Virus record (IMG/VR): IMGVR_UViG_3300031277_000003
Location: 1 to 55,534 of that record
Strand: one strand, 5' to 3'
DNA: 55,534 nt
Source of the DNA: a virus
Positions 21,360-29,720 of the stretch are shown here, one piece after another. Every line of letters starts with the position of its first letter. Positions within the stretch are counted from its first letter, which is position 1. The notes under the pieces are model-generated. The model made no database searches. It saw only the letters and a program-made list of their open reading frames with translations, and was not told the origin of the DNA. Made by a program: the position numbers and the translations under genes.

Positions 21360-21368
21360 AGTTATCCC
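21209..21368 (+). other. attC-like site 17, right end of array
   Basis: R'' TACACAAC, R' GTTATCCC. AGCAAGGCAG pairs exactly with CTGCCTTGCT. The convergent late operon ends 39 nt further on. Confidence 0.83.
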
Positions 21369-21406
21369 ATACCTATTTCAACCATATGCTTCATAGCTGA
21401 TATATA

Positions 21407-21983
21407 TTAAAAAGATCCCATTCTTTTAATCCTGCGCCATCTATCATAGCGTTTAGTTATCACCGCAGAGCATTCCCCATTATACTCACATCCAGCTCCT
21501 ATGCTCATATTACCTGTAATGGTAAAAGATCCCGCCGCGGAACTACCCGTATAATCTCCAGTATACCCGGCAAAGGCGCTACAAGCCTCGCAGATTACGG
21601 TAGTATGGACCAGAGTGTTAGAGTCTACCGTAAGCCCCTCTGTGATCGTCCATGAGGACAGATTGCTTCCCCAGGTAGTGTCTATGGTGTAAGAAGGCCA
21701 TTCATGCTCTATGGCTGTTACTGTAGAATCCTCCGTAACATCTATAAATAACCCCGTTTTTTGGAGTAAAAACCCCTCTATTAATACCACCGTCATATAC
21801 GCAGAATACAGTATCCCCAGCATTAAAAGAGGCAGCGTTATGAGTTGCAAGCGTCATACACGCAGTATAGTCAGTTGACGGGCCTACGGCGTTTACTTTT
21901 GTAGCTGTACCATCGGCTCTTATATAAAAATTTGCTGACATACACAATGTCGTTAAAAGAAAAATAAACAGATTTGGTTTCAT
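21407..21983 (-). pseudogene. Secreted beta-rich protein, frameshifted
   Basis: The first frame (21702-21983) opens with a Sec signal peptide (KPNLFIFLLTTLCMSANFYIRADG) and continues to FTPKNG. The second frame (to 21407) carries a beta-rich continuation, IDVTEDSTVTAIEHEW through AVITKRY. They join cleanly if one base is removed from the A6 tract (T6 at 21757-21762 on the plus strand). The intact product would be about 190 aa, like the start of a pectate-lyase-type beta-helix. Could be a real inactivation, an assembly error, or a slippage switch. Confidence 0.6.
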
Positions 21984-21996
21984 TTAAAAATACTCC

Positions 21997-22431
21997 TCAC
22001 TTTTTTAAAAATCGTTGCAGGTTTTCTATGAGTGCAACCTGTTCTCGGTGGCCGTCCTCATGAATAAATTGAGCCCATTGTCGATACCTGCAAATATCCG
22101 CATGGTAAGAATAAATCCCTTTATAATTAAGATATACACCGATTGCCTTGAAACCTGAATATGCCAACCTGCAGACCACTTCCCACACGGGAGGCTGGTG
22201 CCCGATGATGGTAATGTCGATCGCCTCTCCGGCCGGATGTTCCGGGCTGTCGTGCTTCCCGGTATTACACCCATTGTGCAGCAATTGCACGGCGGCGTTG
22301 TCAGGCAGTCCAAGTGCGAATTGATCCATACAATGAACCGCCTCAAATCGCATTCCATCAATCTCTGCTCCGGCCCTTTTAAAGTCCTCAATAGTGAGGA
22401 CTGAAAGAGTTAAAAAATCTTCCGGTTTCAT
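21997..22431 (-). CDS. Endolysin, M15-family peptidase
   Basis: 144 aa. HPAGEAIDI (His65, Asp72) and YSYHADI (His110, Asp112) match the zinc-binding pattern HxxxxxxD...HxD of M15 peptidases such as phage endolysins and DUF882/VanY-like enzymes. Cleaves peptidoglycan peptide bridges at lysis. The start overlaps the stop of the holin-like gene (ATGA). Confidence 0.85.
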   Translation of the reverse strand: MKPEDFLTLSVLTIEDFKRAGAEIDGMRFEAVHCMDQFALGLPDNAAVQLLHNGCNTGKHDSPEHPAGEAIDITIIGHQPPVWEVVCRLAYSGFKAIGVYLNYKGIYSYHADICRYRQWAQFIHEDGHREQVALIENLQRFLKK

Positions 22432-22775
22432 TTTTTCATCGCATCATTAAAAGAATTTAACAAGTTTTTGTCGATTTTCTTTTCCACCGATTCTTTGATG
22501 TTGTCGGCCTTACACCCTTTTAGAAACCGCTGTGCTCCATTGATTACAATGTCAACAATTTTTGAAATGATATCATTTTCTAATTTATCCATACTTTTTT
22601 TCCCAAGCCTTGTATTACCTATGGCCGATACTAGTCGGCCAAATTTTTCACAAGCAGCCCCGGTAATATCAAGAGCTTTTTGCTTCGGGAATTTATGAGC
22701 GATTATTAAACATATAATTGAAATCGCTCCCGGAATCCCGACGTTGATTAAAATTGTATGTAGCATTTCGTTCAT
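22428..22775 (-). CDS. Holin-like protein
   Basis: 115 aa. One N-terminal hydrophobic segment (about residues 7-26, ILINVGIPGAISIICLIIAH), then an amphipathic, lysine-rich helical domain. Coupled to the endolysin downstream and the NlpC-like gene upstream by ATGA-type overlaps. The role is inferred from topology and position. Confidence 0.6.
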   Translation of the reverse strand: MNEMLHTILINVGIPGAISIICLIIAHKFPKQKALDITGAACEKFGRLVSAIGNTRLGKKSMDKLENDIISKIVDIVINGAQRFLKGCKADNIKESVEKKIDKNLLNSFNDAMKK

Positions 22776-23446
22776 ACCTTTACCTCCTTAATTTTCCGAG
22801 AAATCTGCCATTGCCGCGGAGTCATCGGTTTTACCCGATGCTTGAAATATCCAATATGTTCATATACGCGCTGTGCCAATTCAGAGCAGATTAATTCCTC
22901 CGGCGAACCGGTTATATGTAAAGCAGACAATACTTTCCAGAGTCCGGCAACGTCGGCGTAATCGTACCGCCTACCGTGATGGTAGATGTCGAATAGATAA
23001 TTGTTGCCATCCTTTATTTGCTGTAGTGTCAGCTTAGCTCGACCGATCCAGCAAACGTGCGGATCTCTGATGTTATCGGTAACATATTCCCGGGGATCAG
23101 TGAGCTTCACCCCGGAAATAATATGCGTCTTCGTCCACTTCCCGCGCATGTCGGCATTGTGGTGATATTCCTCTTCAGTGATTATTTTTTTACCATCGGC
23201 CGAAATGTAGATATCCTTTTTCTTGGTAGCGTCCATTTCAATAATCCAATACCGTCCGTCTTTGCCAATAGCCGTTATCGCGGTATGAGTGGAGAGCATC
23301 GCGCGCTTTTTGTACAGCCCGATACCGCCCCAGGTGTTGCGGTGTATTATTCTCGGCAGAACGCCGAAAGAAGTGGTCCCGATAATATCAAGAGGCCTTA
23401 TGCGATGAACAAGGTATTTCTGGAAATCAATCATACGAGGATTCAT
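22772..23446 (-). CDS. Permuted NlpC/P60-like cysteine peptidase
   Basis: 224 aa. THTAITAI (His54), WIIEM (Glu70) and EELICSELAQRVYEHIGYF (Cys187) follow the order His-Glu-Cys of circularly permuted papain-fold enzymes (YiiX/YebB group). Probably cleaves peptidoglycan or another acyl bond, a second lysis enzyme. Overlaps both neighbours by 4 nt. Confidence 0.75.
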   Translation of the reverse strand: MNPRMIDFQKYLVHRIRPLDIIGTTSFGVLPRIIHRNTWGGIGLYKKRAMLSTHTAITAIGKDGRYWIIEMDATKKKDIYISADGKKIITEEEYHHNADMRGKWTKTHIISGVKLTDPREYVTDNIRDPHVCWIGRAKLTLQQIKDGNNYLFDIYHHGRRYDYADVAGLWKVLSALHITGSPEELICSELAQRVYEHIGYFKHRVKPMTPRQWQISRKIKEVKV

Positions 23447-23700
23447 TTTACCGCCTTTGGATGAATGATCACCTGCTCATGTTTCTGCCCTACTATTATT
23501 TTCTCAATCTGTTTGAGAGTGAGAAAACCGACATAGGGAGGCGATATCAGATCGGTGTAAATTGTAACCCCATACCGTACCTCTTTCGGTTCCGCCCCTA
23601 CCCGGTCGCCCGGAATAAAAACACAGAGCACGGTTGAAATGAAGAGAAGCATTAAAAGGTATCTGTATAACCTTGTTTTATCCGCGTAGGTTGTTTTCAT
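23443..23700 (-). CDS. Small membrane or exported protein
   Basis: 85 aa. Basic N-terminus, hydrophobic segment about 13-29 (YLLMLLFISTVLCVFIPG), then a soluble domain. Topology and place in the lysis cluster suggest an inner-membrane spanin-like or lysis accessory protein, but there is no sequence proof. Confidence 0.5.
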   Translation of the reverse strand: MKTTYADKTRLYRYLLMLLFISTVLCVFIPGDRVGAEPKEVRYGVTIYTDLISPPYVGFLTLKQIEKIIVGQKHEQVIIHPKAVK

Positions 23701-23709
23701 TTTACCGCC

Positions 23710-24003
23710 TCATTTAGACCTTCTTGATATATATTTTAATTCAGCTTTTATTTCTTTAATATCACCTTTTATATCATATACGGCATTCATTATCTCCTTG
23801 GTTGATACATTCTGTTCTCTGTTATCAACCTCACATTGCGTGGTCCTACGTTCAATATCCTTCATTGACTGGACCTGTTGCCCATAAATGAATATAAGTC
23901 CGCCAATGGTGAGCAAAAGCTGTATCCATCCAAGATGTCTGTTCAGTGCCGCCATCATACGATTCTTTCTATGCTCATTGTTTTGAGCTTTGCGGCATTT
24001 CAC
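23710..24003 (-). CDS. Membrane protein with coiled coil
   Basis: 97 aa. Hydrophobic helix about 24-41 (WIQLLLTIGGLIFIYG) followed by a charged heptad region to the C-terminus. Resembles holin-associated or XhlA-type lysis proteins in having one helix plus a coiled coil, though the order is reversed. Its GGGAG ribosome site is buried in a hairpin. Confidence 0.55.
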   Translation of the reverse strand: MKCRKAQNNEHRKNRMMAALNRHLGWIQLLLTIGGLIFIYGQQVQSMKDIERRTTQCEVDNREQNVSTKEIMNAVYDIKGDIKEIKAELKYISRRSK

Positions 24004-24032
24004 TCCCGGTTGCCGCCAACCGTTCCGGGAGC
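24003..24032 (-). promoter_or_regulatory. Hairpin masking the ribosome site
   Basis: CTCCCGG pairs with CCGGGAG, with an inner TTG-GCGG-CAA stem. The right arm on the minus strand is the GGGAG ribosome site of the 97-aa lysis gene. This would delay or limit its translation. Confidence 0.5.
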
Positions 24033-24073
24033 ACTAATTAAAACCTATACTCCAACTCTATCGTAATTATTCT

Positions 24074-26389
24074 TTAATAAAACCAATCTACTTGGCATGG
24101 ATAAATACCTCCAGAAGCATCTTCGCCCATATATCCATACGGAATACTTCCATATACACGTAAAACAGTATTCGTACTATCCTTTATCCATCCCATTCCA
24201 TCAGGTATACTATTTATTGGTATCGGGTGTAATGGATAGAAACTTAAAGAAGATACTGGAGCAACTAAATATCCAGCTGGAAAATGGATCGTTGTAATCG
24301 TTGACGCTGTTATTGCTCCTGTCAACTGTGGTAGTTGAATTGAAATTCTCTTCAATGATTTTCTAACAAACGCCTGTGCTCTTGCCCGATACGTTGCGCC
24401 ATCAAACAAACTGCAATATGGTGTAGATGTCAACAAAACACTATCAAGTGCAGCTATTTCAGTTGTATCAATTGAAGATAATACCGATTTTATCTCCTTG
24501 TCACCACCTATCCATGCCATCCTATTTGCCGTTGTATAACTACATTGTAAATCACCACCAAATACATTAGGAGCCGTTCCGTTCTGGTAAATGCCGTAAT
24601 CAATGCCGCTGGCTTCATTAAGATACAGCATGTACGACGTTCCGCCGACTGTTCCGTCAAGATCGACATAAATTTGTATTCCGTAAACATCTCCGGTAAT
24701 TTCGTTAGCAGCTTCTTGATCAATACTAAAAAATCCAACAATGGCATCTCCCCATATTTTTCCACCATTTAAATCAAGAAACGAAAGATTATTTATTGCT
24801 GTCCTGCTATTAGAAACGTCACCAATATTACCATCAGTAACCCTAAGTAAATTATAGGTACTTCTAACATACCCGATTGTTCCAGCATTTTGGTTTAAAT
24901 CAATTAAATTATAATTACCATAAAAATGATCATTAACATCACTGGCCCCCGCCGTTTTAACCAAATTCTGATATATCCCATAAAACGTGCTTGTAAACGA
25001 TAGTGCAGCATCATCAATATTTATATACCGATTCGGGTCTGCGGTGGTATTAATCCCAATCCGTCCGACATTATCAAGCTCCTGACTGTTCCAGTCGAAT
25101 GATGCTGAAGCTGTCCCACTTAAAGAAGCCAACAAATCTGAAACCAGTAATGGCCGTACTCTCCCATTATTTTTTATCAATATAGTATCTGCTGAAACCG
25201 CTGGTACTGCATCACTCAATAATACAATACCATTTAAACTTATTGTATCTGCCCACAAAGAAGTATGATTAGATTCCTCGTTTCCAAGTTCTATCATACC
25301 ACCGGTCGTTGATGATCCTTTTCCACCTAATATCCTTATTACTGAATTTTCACCAGAATTTCTATATGCACGTATAAATACCGTATTTGAATCATCATAA
25401 CCGATAATCCCATGAGTTATTAACAAATCATATTTAATATCAGCAAGATCATCAGATGGGTCATATAAATGAATTATTATGCTATCACCAGACAAATTGA
25501 CATTCCCTTTAATACCAGCCTTTAATGTCACTGATCCAGTGCTGTCCTCATCACCGTTACCATTTAACTGTAAATATGACCCGTGCTCTGAACTCCACGA
25601 TGCTCCTCCAGCAATATATGTTGTCCGTGGCCCAGAGCCTAAATTGGATATACCGATACCGGTATGAGTTGAATCACACCAAATAGCGCCAGGAAAAATA
25701 GTGGCATCGCCGTAAAATTTTACATAAGTGGTGCATAACTTCCCTACGGAGTTTGCGTAAATAAATTTATTATCTGAATATAAATCTTGAACTGCCAAAC
25801 TTCCCTTTATTAAGCATGGGTAGGTATCGCTTCCGAAGTGAAACGTCTTATCATTAATAATGGTTTGCCCCGTTGAATCATTAATGTAAATAATATCATT
25901 TATTCCCATTAATGATCTATCGTAGCTACTGAAACACGCTTCAAGACCCATATTGGAATTCGCTATTGAATCTTTACCTGATTTTTGTGTTCTGTTAAAT
26001 GATCCAATACGAAATTGACTGAAATAATTTCCGGCATAGAAATATCGTGATTTACGTTGAACAATACAGAAATGTGGCCCTGTCTGATCTTCGGCAACAT
26101 CCATATCATAATTAGATAATGTATCAATGAGAAACATTTTTGCGGGATAACCAGACCCCGAGCCATTGGAATAGTATTGTAACCATAAATTATAATAATC
26201 ACTGAAACTGCCATCAACTATCAAATTACCATCAGAATCAGTATAGGTGAAATTATTGTTAGAACCTGATTCTGTTATTTTAACCGCCTCCGTCTCAATG
26301 CTATCAGGCAATTCTTGCACAACTGCATAACTTATTGAAAAACAATAAATCAATAACAGTAATGAAATGTTTATCTTTTTAATATGCAT
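24074..26389 (-). CDS. Tail fibre/appendage protein with signal peptide
   Basis: 771 aa. Residues 1-22 form a textbook Sec signal peptide (HIKKINISLLLLIYCFSISYA). The body is beta-rich, with a stretch near 440-620 resembling phage fibre shafts (DPNRYINIDD..., GNYNLIDLNQNAG). It ends in a small Ser/Thr/Pro-rich domain with FDGATYRARAQAF. Position after the tail tip genes suggests a receptor-binding fibre. An N-terminal export signal on a virion protein is unusual. Confidence 0.65.
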   Translation of the reverse strand: MHIKKINISLLLLIYCFSISYAVVQELPDSIETEAVKITESGSNNNFTYTDSDGNLIVDGSFSDYYNLWLQYYSNGSGSGYPAKMFLIDTLSNYDMDVAEDQTGPHFCIVQRKSRYFYAGNYFSQFRIGSFNRTQKSGKDSIANSNMGLEACFSSYDRSLMGINDIIYINDSTGQTIINDKTFHFGSDTYPCLIKGSLAVQDLYSDNKFIYANSVGKLCTTYVKFYGDATIFPGAIWCDSTHTGIGISNLGSGPRTTYIAGGASWSSEHGSYLQLNGNGDEDSTGSVTLKAGIKGNVNLSGDSIIIHLYDPSDDLADIKYDLLITHGIIGYDDSNTVFIRAYRNSGENSVIRILGGKGSSTTGGMIELGNEESNHTSLWADTISLNGIVLLSDAVPAVSADTILIKNNGRVRPLLVSDLLASLSGTASASFDWNSQELDNVGRIGINTTADPNRYINIDDAALSFTSTFYGIYQNLVKTAGASDVNDHFYGNYNLIDLNQNAGTIGYVRSTYNLLRVTDGNIGDVSNSRTAINNLSFLDLNGGKIWGDAIVGFFSIDQEAANEITGDVYGIQIYVDLDGTVGGTSYMLYLNEASGIDYGIYQNGTAPNVFGGDLQCSYTTANRMAWIGGDKEIKSVLSSIDTTEIAALDSVLLTSTPYCSLFDGATYRARAQAFVRKSLKRISIQLPQLTGAITASTITTIHFPAGYLVAPVSSLSFYPLHPIPINSIPDGMGWIKDSTNTVLRVYGSIPYGYMGEDASGGIYPCQVDWFY

Positions 26390-26889
26390 CTGGCTAACCC
26401 TTCTCCCGATCTTGATTCAAAAACCCATCCCAATAATCTCAAAGGATCAACCCTTGAAATACTATCTGATTGCGCCCTGCCGTTATCGGTATAACCAGTA
26501 TCGGCAGATTTCGACATTCTAACATAATTTTCACGAGTTGCACCATTTGAATTAAAATAAACATCCGCAGGACCGGATACAATCACTTTACACAACCCTC
26601 CGCTTTCAACATCTTCATAAATTACCCCTGATATATTATAGTCGTTTTCAACGGCTATTACAAATGTGAGATCGGTGGTTAATGATGTTTTTACAAGCAA
26701 CCCCTTATTTAATTTATATCCCATTCCATTTATTCCGGTTATATAAAAACCGCCTTCTGCCGTTATCGGGTAAGTTGTTGCAACCGATACAGTTCCCGAA
26801 GAGCTTCCTTGTCGATTTATATACGCTATCAAATCATCGAAGCATCTATCAACTGTAGGTAATCCGGAAGATGATTTTTTAAGATACAT
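26371..26889 (-). CDS. Tail-associated structural protein
   Basis: 172 aa. Beta-rich with VATTYPITAEGGFYITGINGMGYKLNKGLLV, resembling the small capsid- or fibre-associated proteins that follow tail tip genes. Overlaps the fibre gene by 19 nt. Exact role unknown. Confidence 0.55.
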   Translation of the reverse strand: MYLKKSSSGLPTVDRCFDDLIAYINRQGSSSGTVSVATTYPITAEGGFYITGINGMGYKLNKGLLVKTSLTTDLTFVIAVENDYNISGVIYEDVESGGLCKVIVSGPADVYFNSNGATRENYVRMSKSADTGYTDNGRAQSDSISRVDPLRLLGWVFESRSGEGLARCILKR

Positions 26890-26893
26890 TTTA

Positions 26894-27340
26894 TTAATTC
26901 CTATTCATTAATTGCCATGTTATACCATTGTAAATAAACGAGGCAACCATGTAATCATTGAAATCAACGGTCCCGCTAAAATCTTTAGTTGATACTTGTG
27001 CGTAACCTGATTGTGTCCCGGTAAGCCTAAGCAAAGTAAGCGTATATGTATCATCGGTCAGTAAATGAATCTTGTTTCCAATTGCTCTATCCGTGGTTGA
27101 AATAAGATGCACCTCTAAATTAGCACCAATAACAAATGAATCGTATTTAATCAAATCTCCGGTACTAATATCAAGTGCATAACTCGGAGCAGTACCTATT
27201 ATTGGTAATGACTCACCTGCGGCGATACCCCCGCCCCGATGCAATACTGTAAGATTTTCCCCAACCTCATTATAATAAGTCGTTGGTATAGCCTCTACAC
27301 CGAAATCTGTTTTAGGCGCTACCCATACTTCACCTGCCAT
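26894..27340 (-). CDS. Tail-associated structural protein
   Basis: 148 aa. Gly- and Thr-rich, with LHRGGGIAAGESLPIIG and a C-terminal TWQLMNRN end typical of small virion appendage proteins. The next gene starts 4 nt later. Confidence 0.55.
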   Translation of the reverse strand: MAGEVWVAPKTDFGVEAIPTTYYNEVGENLTVLHRGGGIAAGESLPIIGTAPSYALDISTGDLIKYDSFVIGANLEVHLISTTDRAIGNKIHLLTDDTYTLTLLRLTGTQSGYAQVSTKDFSGTVDFNDYMVASFIYNGITWQLMNRN

Positions 27341-27342
27341 AT

Positions 27343-29319
27343 TTAGCTCCCGAAATCAATAGTATTTTTTGCCGTAACTTGCAACTTCAATCCATATTTA
27401 TTTATTTCAAATTGATTTCTTATTATTCTAAATTCTTCATAAGTTGATAATTTGGAATACGTTTCAATACTTGCGATATCCCCTATTTCGGTACACGGAT
27501 TCCCTTGAATAGTAATATCAATATCTCTCCTATTGTTTTTGAGTGATTGCAATAATGCGTCTGCTACTGATGCCGCAACAGTTGAATCCTGTATCAAATA
27601 ATTTTCTTTTAAATCATACTCCTGTTTATCGTATTTTGATTGTGATTCGGTATCCTCTGCTATTTCATTGTCAATTCCGACAACTGGAATTAGTTTTTTT
27701 CCGGTTATCTTATATTCAAAAGATCCTGATGTCCCTGATATTTTAGTAAATATAAGATTAGCTCCCCAAGGAAAATATTCTTCTGAAGTTAACGTCATTA
27801 CAACATCGGTATTGGTAATATCTACGCTGGCAAACTCATATACCGCATCATCTTCCCATTTAATATTTTGTTCAATCGATGTGTCTAAAGCCCCGACATC
27901 GATAGTATCAGAACTGTATATATCCCCGTCCTCTTCTTCTGGAGCAAGCGGGCATACAGGAACAATTATACTGTTTTTAACTTCTTTCATTTCCCTTCTT
28001 TTTTCAAAACAATCACCATGATCAATAGTAATGTCAGGATCTTCCGATACTTGATCTGCTGAATAAGATTCGATTACAATAACATCATCTCTATTGCAAT
28101 AACACCTACCAATACAGGCAGAAGCTATTTTTTTAAGCGCCTCGAAATAAGTTACCTTTCCCAACCATGCGTAATCTACCGTATAGCTTTCGAGTGAATC
28201 GTCAACACTCCAAGAAAGATCATTAAGTGGAATATTTACCTTTGCATGATTTAATACATATTCTGCAATTTCTTTCAGGTTTGTGCTTTCAAGTATTTCG
28301 TCGGCTTGGAAATAATTTTTTGACAATATATAAAGCCTGTCTCTTGCAGTAACAGACGCCGCAAACATACTTTCCGATGTATCCCAATTCGTGGACCAGA
28401 AAACTCCCATAGGGACATATTCAATAGATGTATCAGGCAATTTAAATCCGATATACGGAGTAATTCTCACATTTTGTGTTATTGAACTACTTAAATACGA
28501 ATCATCATTTTCGGGTAAATAGGGATTTTCTATATCTACCCCATCAACCGTAATCTCTATATTCTGAAGTTCAATTTTCATTTCATTACATGACATACAC
28601 CCAAAAGGAGAGTAACTTTCTTCTGATTCCGTTTCCTCAAGGATATTCATTGATACGACATCGCCACCATACAAGGTGCTCGTCAGCACTCCAAAAAATT
28701 CGACAATCTTTCCTATCGTACCGCTAGCAGACCATTGGTTTAATTTTAAAACCATGTACTTTGCTGTTGTTATATCGTCAGAAACAAAGTCGAGCATTGT
28801 CTCAACCGAAGTTCCGGCAAAATTGGTAACTGGATTCAAAAGAACATCGCCTTCATCATATATAAAAACGTCGAAGTCAACCGGGTATTCTTCCAACGTC
28901 GGTTCACCGACAACGATTAATTTTTTAATTGATCTTGCCTCCGCAAACTTGACGGTAAGTTCCGGCTCTTCGCTAAAAATACCGTCACTATCACTCACAT
29001 CTTCCGTATACCATCCAACTTGATTATAAGCCGCCTCTTCAACGGTCCCAGGAACAGGGTAGAAGGTTCCGTCATTTATAAGCGTCCCGTCATTAATAAC
29101 GTATTTGTGCGGTGTTGATAATTTAGTATCAACCGTATGCAATAATAAATCATCCACTACCGTTGATCCAAGATCACCAAAATTATTTACATCATCAGAG
29201 GTAACTTTATTACCTGATAAAACAAACGGATCAGTCCAAAGGAAATCTACCCTTACCTTTGGTTCTCTATCTGCGGCATTAGCGGCAGTAGTAAATTCAG
29301 CACTTGGAGCGGTTAACAT
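27343..29319 (-). CDS. Tail tip/baseplate protein (Tal-like)
   Basis: 658 aa. The N-terminal 220 residues look like a discoidin-type beta-sandwich. The middle has TQNVRITPYIGFKLPDTSIEYVPMGVFWSTNWDTSESMFAASVTARDRLYIL, the hallmark of siphovirus minor tail proteins that build the tip. The C-terminal half resembles the gp27/Tal fold. Place downstream of the tape measure agrees. Likely starts the tail tip and contacts the receptor complex. Confidence 0.75.
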   Translation of the reverse strand: MLTAPSAEFTTAANAADREPKVRVDFLWTDPFVLSGNKVTSDDVNNFGDLGSTVVDDLLLHTVDTKLSTPHKYVINDGTLINDGTFYPVPGTVEEAAYNQVGWYTEDVSDSDGIFSEEPELTVKFAEARSIKKLIVVGEPTLEEYPVDFDVFIYDEGDVLLNPVTNFAGTSVETMLDFVSDDITTAKYMVLKLNQWSASGTIGKIVEFFGVLTSTLYGGDVVSMNILEETESEESYSPFGCMSCNEMKIELQNIEITVDGVDIENPYLPENDDSYLSSSITQNVRITPYIGFKLPDTSIEYVPMGVFWSTNWDTSESMFAASVTARDRLYILSKNYFQADEILESTNLKEIAEYVLNHAKVNIPLNDLSWSVDDSLESYTVDYAWLGKVTYFEALKKIASACIGRCYCNRDDVIVIESYSADQVSEDPDITIDHGDCFEKRREMKEVKNSIIVPVCPLAPEEEDGDIYSSDTIDVGALDTSIEQNIKWEDDAVYEFASVDITNTDVVMTLTSEEYFPWGANLIFTKISGTSGSFEYKITGKKLIPVVGIDNEIAEDTESQSKYDKQEYDLKENYLIQDSTVAASVADALLQSLKNNRRDIDITIQGNPCTEIGDIASIETYSKLSTYEEFRIIRNQFEINKYGLKLQVTAKNTIDFGS

Positions 29320-29720
29320 TATACCTCTGTAAAAACAAGCGACAAACTTTTGTATACTTTAGTTGTAAATCCTGTCCTAAAATCGATAAAAGAAAACGGT
29401 TCAATCACTACGACAGGTATTTCATCGTCAAAATTAGTGAACCATGTCGAATCCGTTATATACATTTTTAATTCCATTCTTGTATCTGGAGAATAATCGG
29501 TATAAATTAAATCAAGCGTATCCTGGTCTATATATTCATAGCTTATTGTAAATGTGTATTTCAGTGATGTTGTATCTCTTTTTAAGCTTCCATCAAGCGT
29601 TCTATCGGAGCTTCCGAATCTTTCAAAACTTCTTTGAACCTCCCGTGCATACGTTGATATCAACACTGCGTCGGATTCAACACCTTCAGGGTACAGATAA
29701 ATTTCGCCTTCTGCTGCCAT
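29319..29720 (-). CDS. Distal tail component
   Basis: 133 aa between the tape measure and tip genes, with 1-2 base overlaps. Beta-rich (YTFTISYEYIDQDTL). The position is that of a Dit-type hub protein, although it is short for one. Confidence 0.55.
   Translation of the reverse strand: MAAEGEIYLYPEGVESDAVLISTYAREVQRSFERFGSSDRTLDGSLKRDTTSLKYTFTISYEYIDQDTLDLIYTDYSPDTRMELKMYITDSTWFTNFDDEIPVVVIEPFSFIDFRTGFTTKVYKSLSLVFTEV

Larger units (their letters stand above)
15298..21368 (+). mobile_element. Integron-type gene-cassette array, 17 cassettes
   Basis: Seventeen attC-like sites in one orientation separate 17 cassettes of about 160-400 bp. Each cassette starts with a GTTRYRN core and ends with the complementary NYRYAAC core, then an imperfect inverted repeat, then the next GTT. 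Start and end cores match within each cassette (for example GTTGGCGG opens and CCGCCAAC closes cassette 14). In most, one small ORF with its own ribosome site fills the space and stops inside or just before the attC. No tyrosine recombinase is present, so this is a CALIN-like cluster that would depend on an integrase supplied in trans. It lies exactly between the rightward early and leftward late operons. Confidence 0.88.

Noticed and set aside
15298-21368. An integron integrase within the array or elsewhere in the window
   Set aside because: No frame on either strand shows tyrosine-recombinase motifs; only a source in trans is possible from this sequence.
21757-21763. Classical A-AAA-AAC slippery heptamer in the frameshifted secreted gene
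   Set aside because: A -1 shift there meets a stop within a few codons; the rejoined frame needs +1 (one base lost), so a programmed -1 event is not supported.
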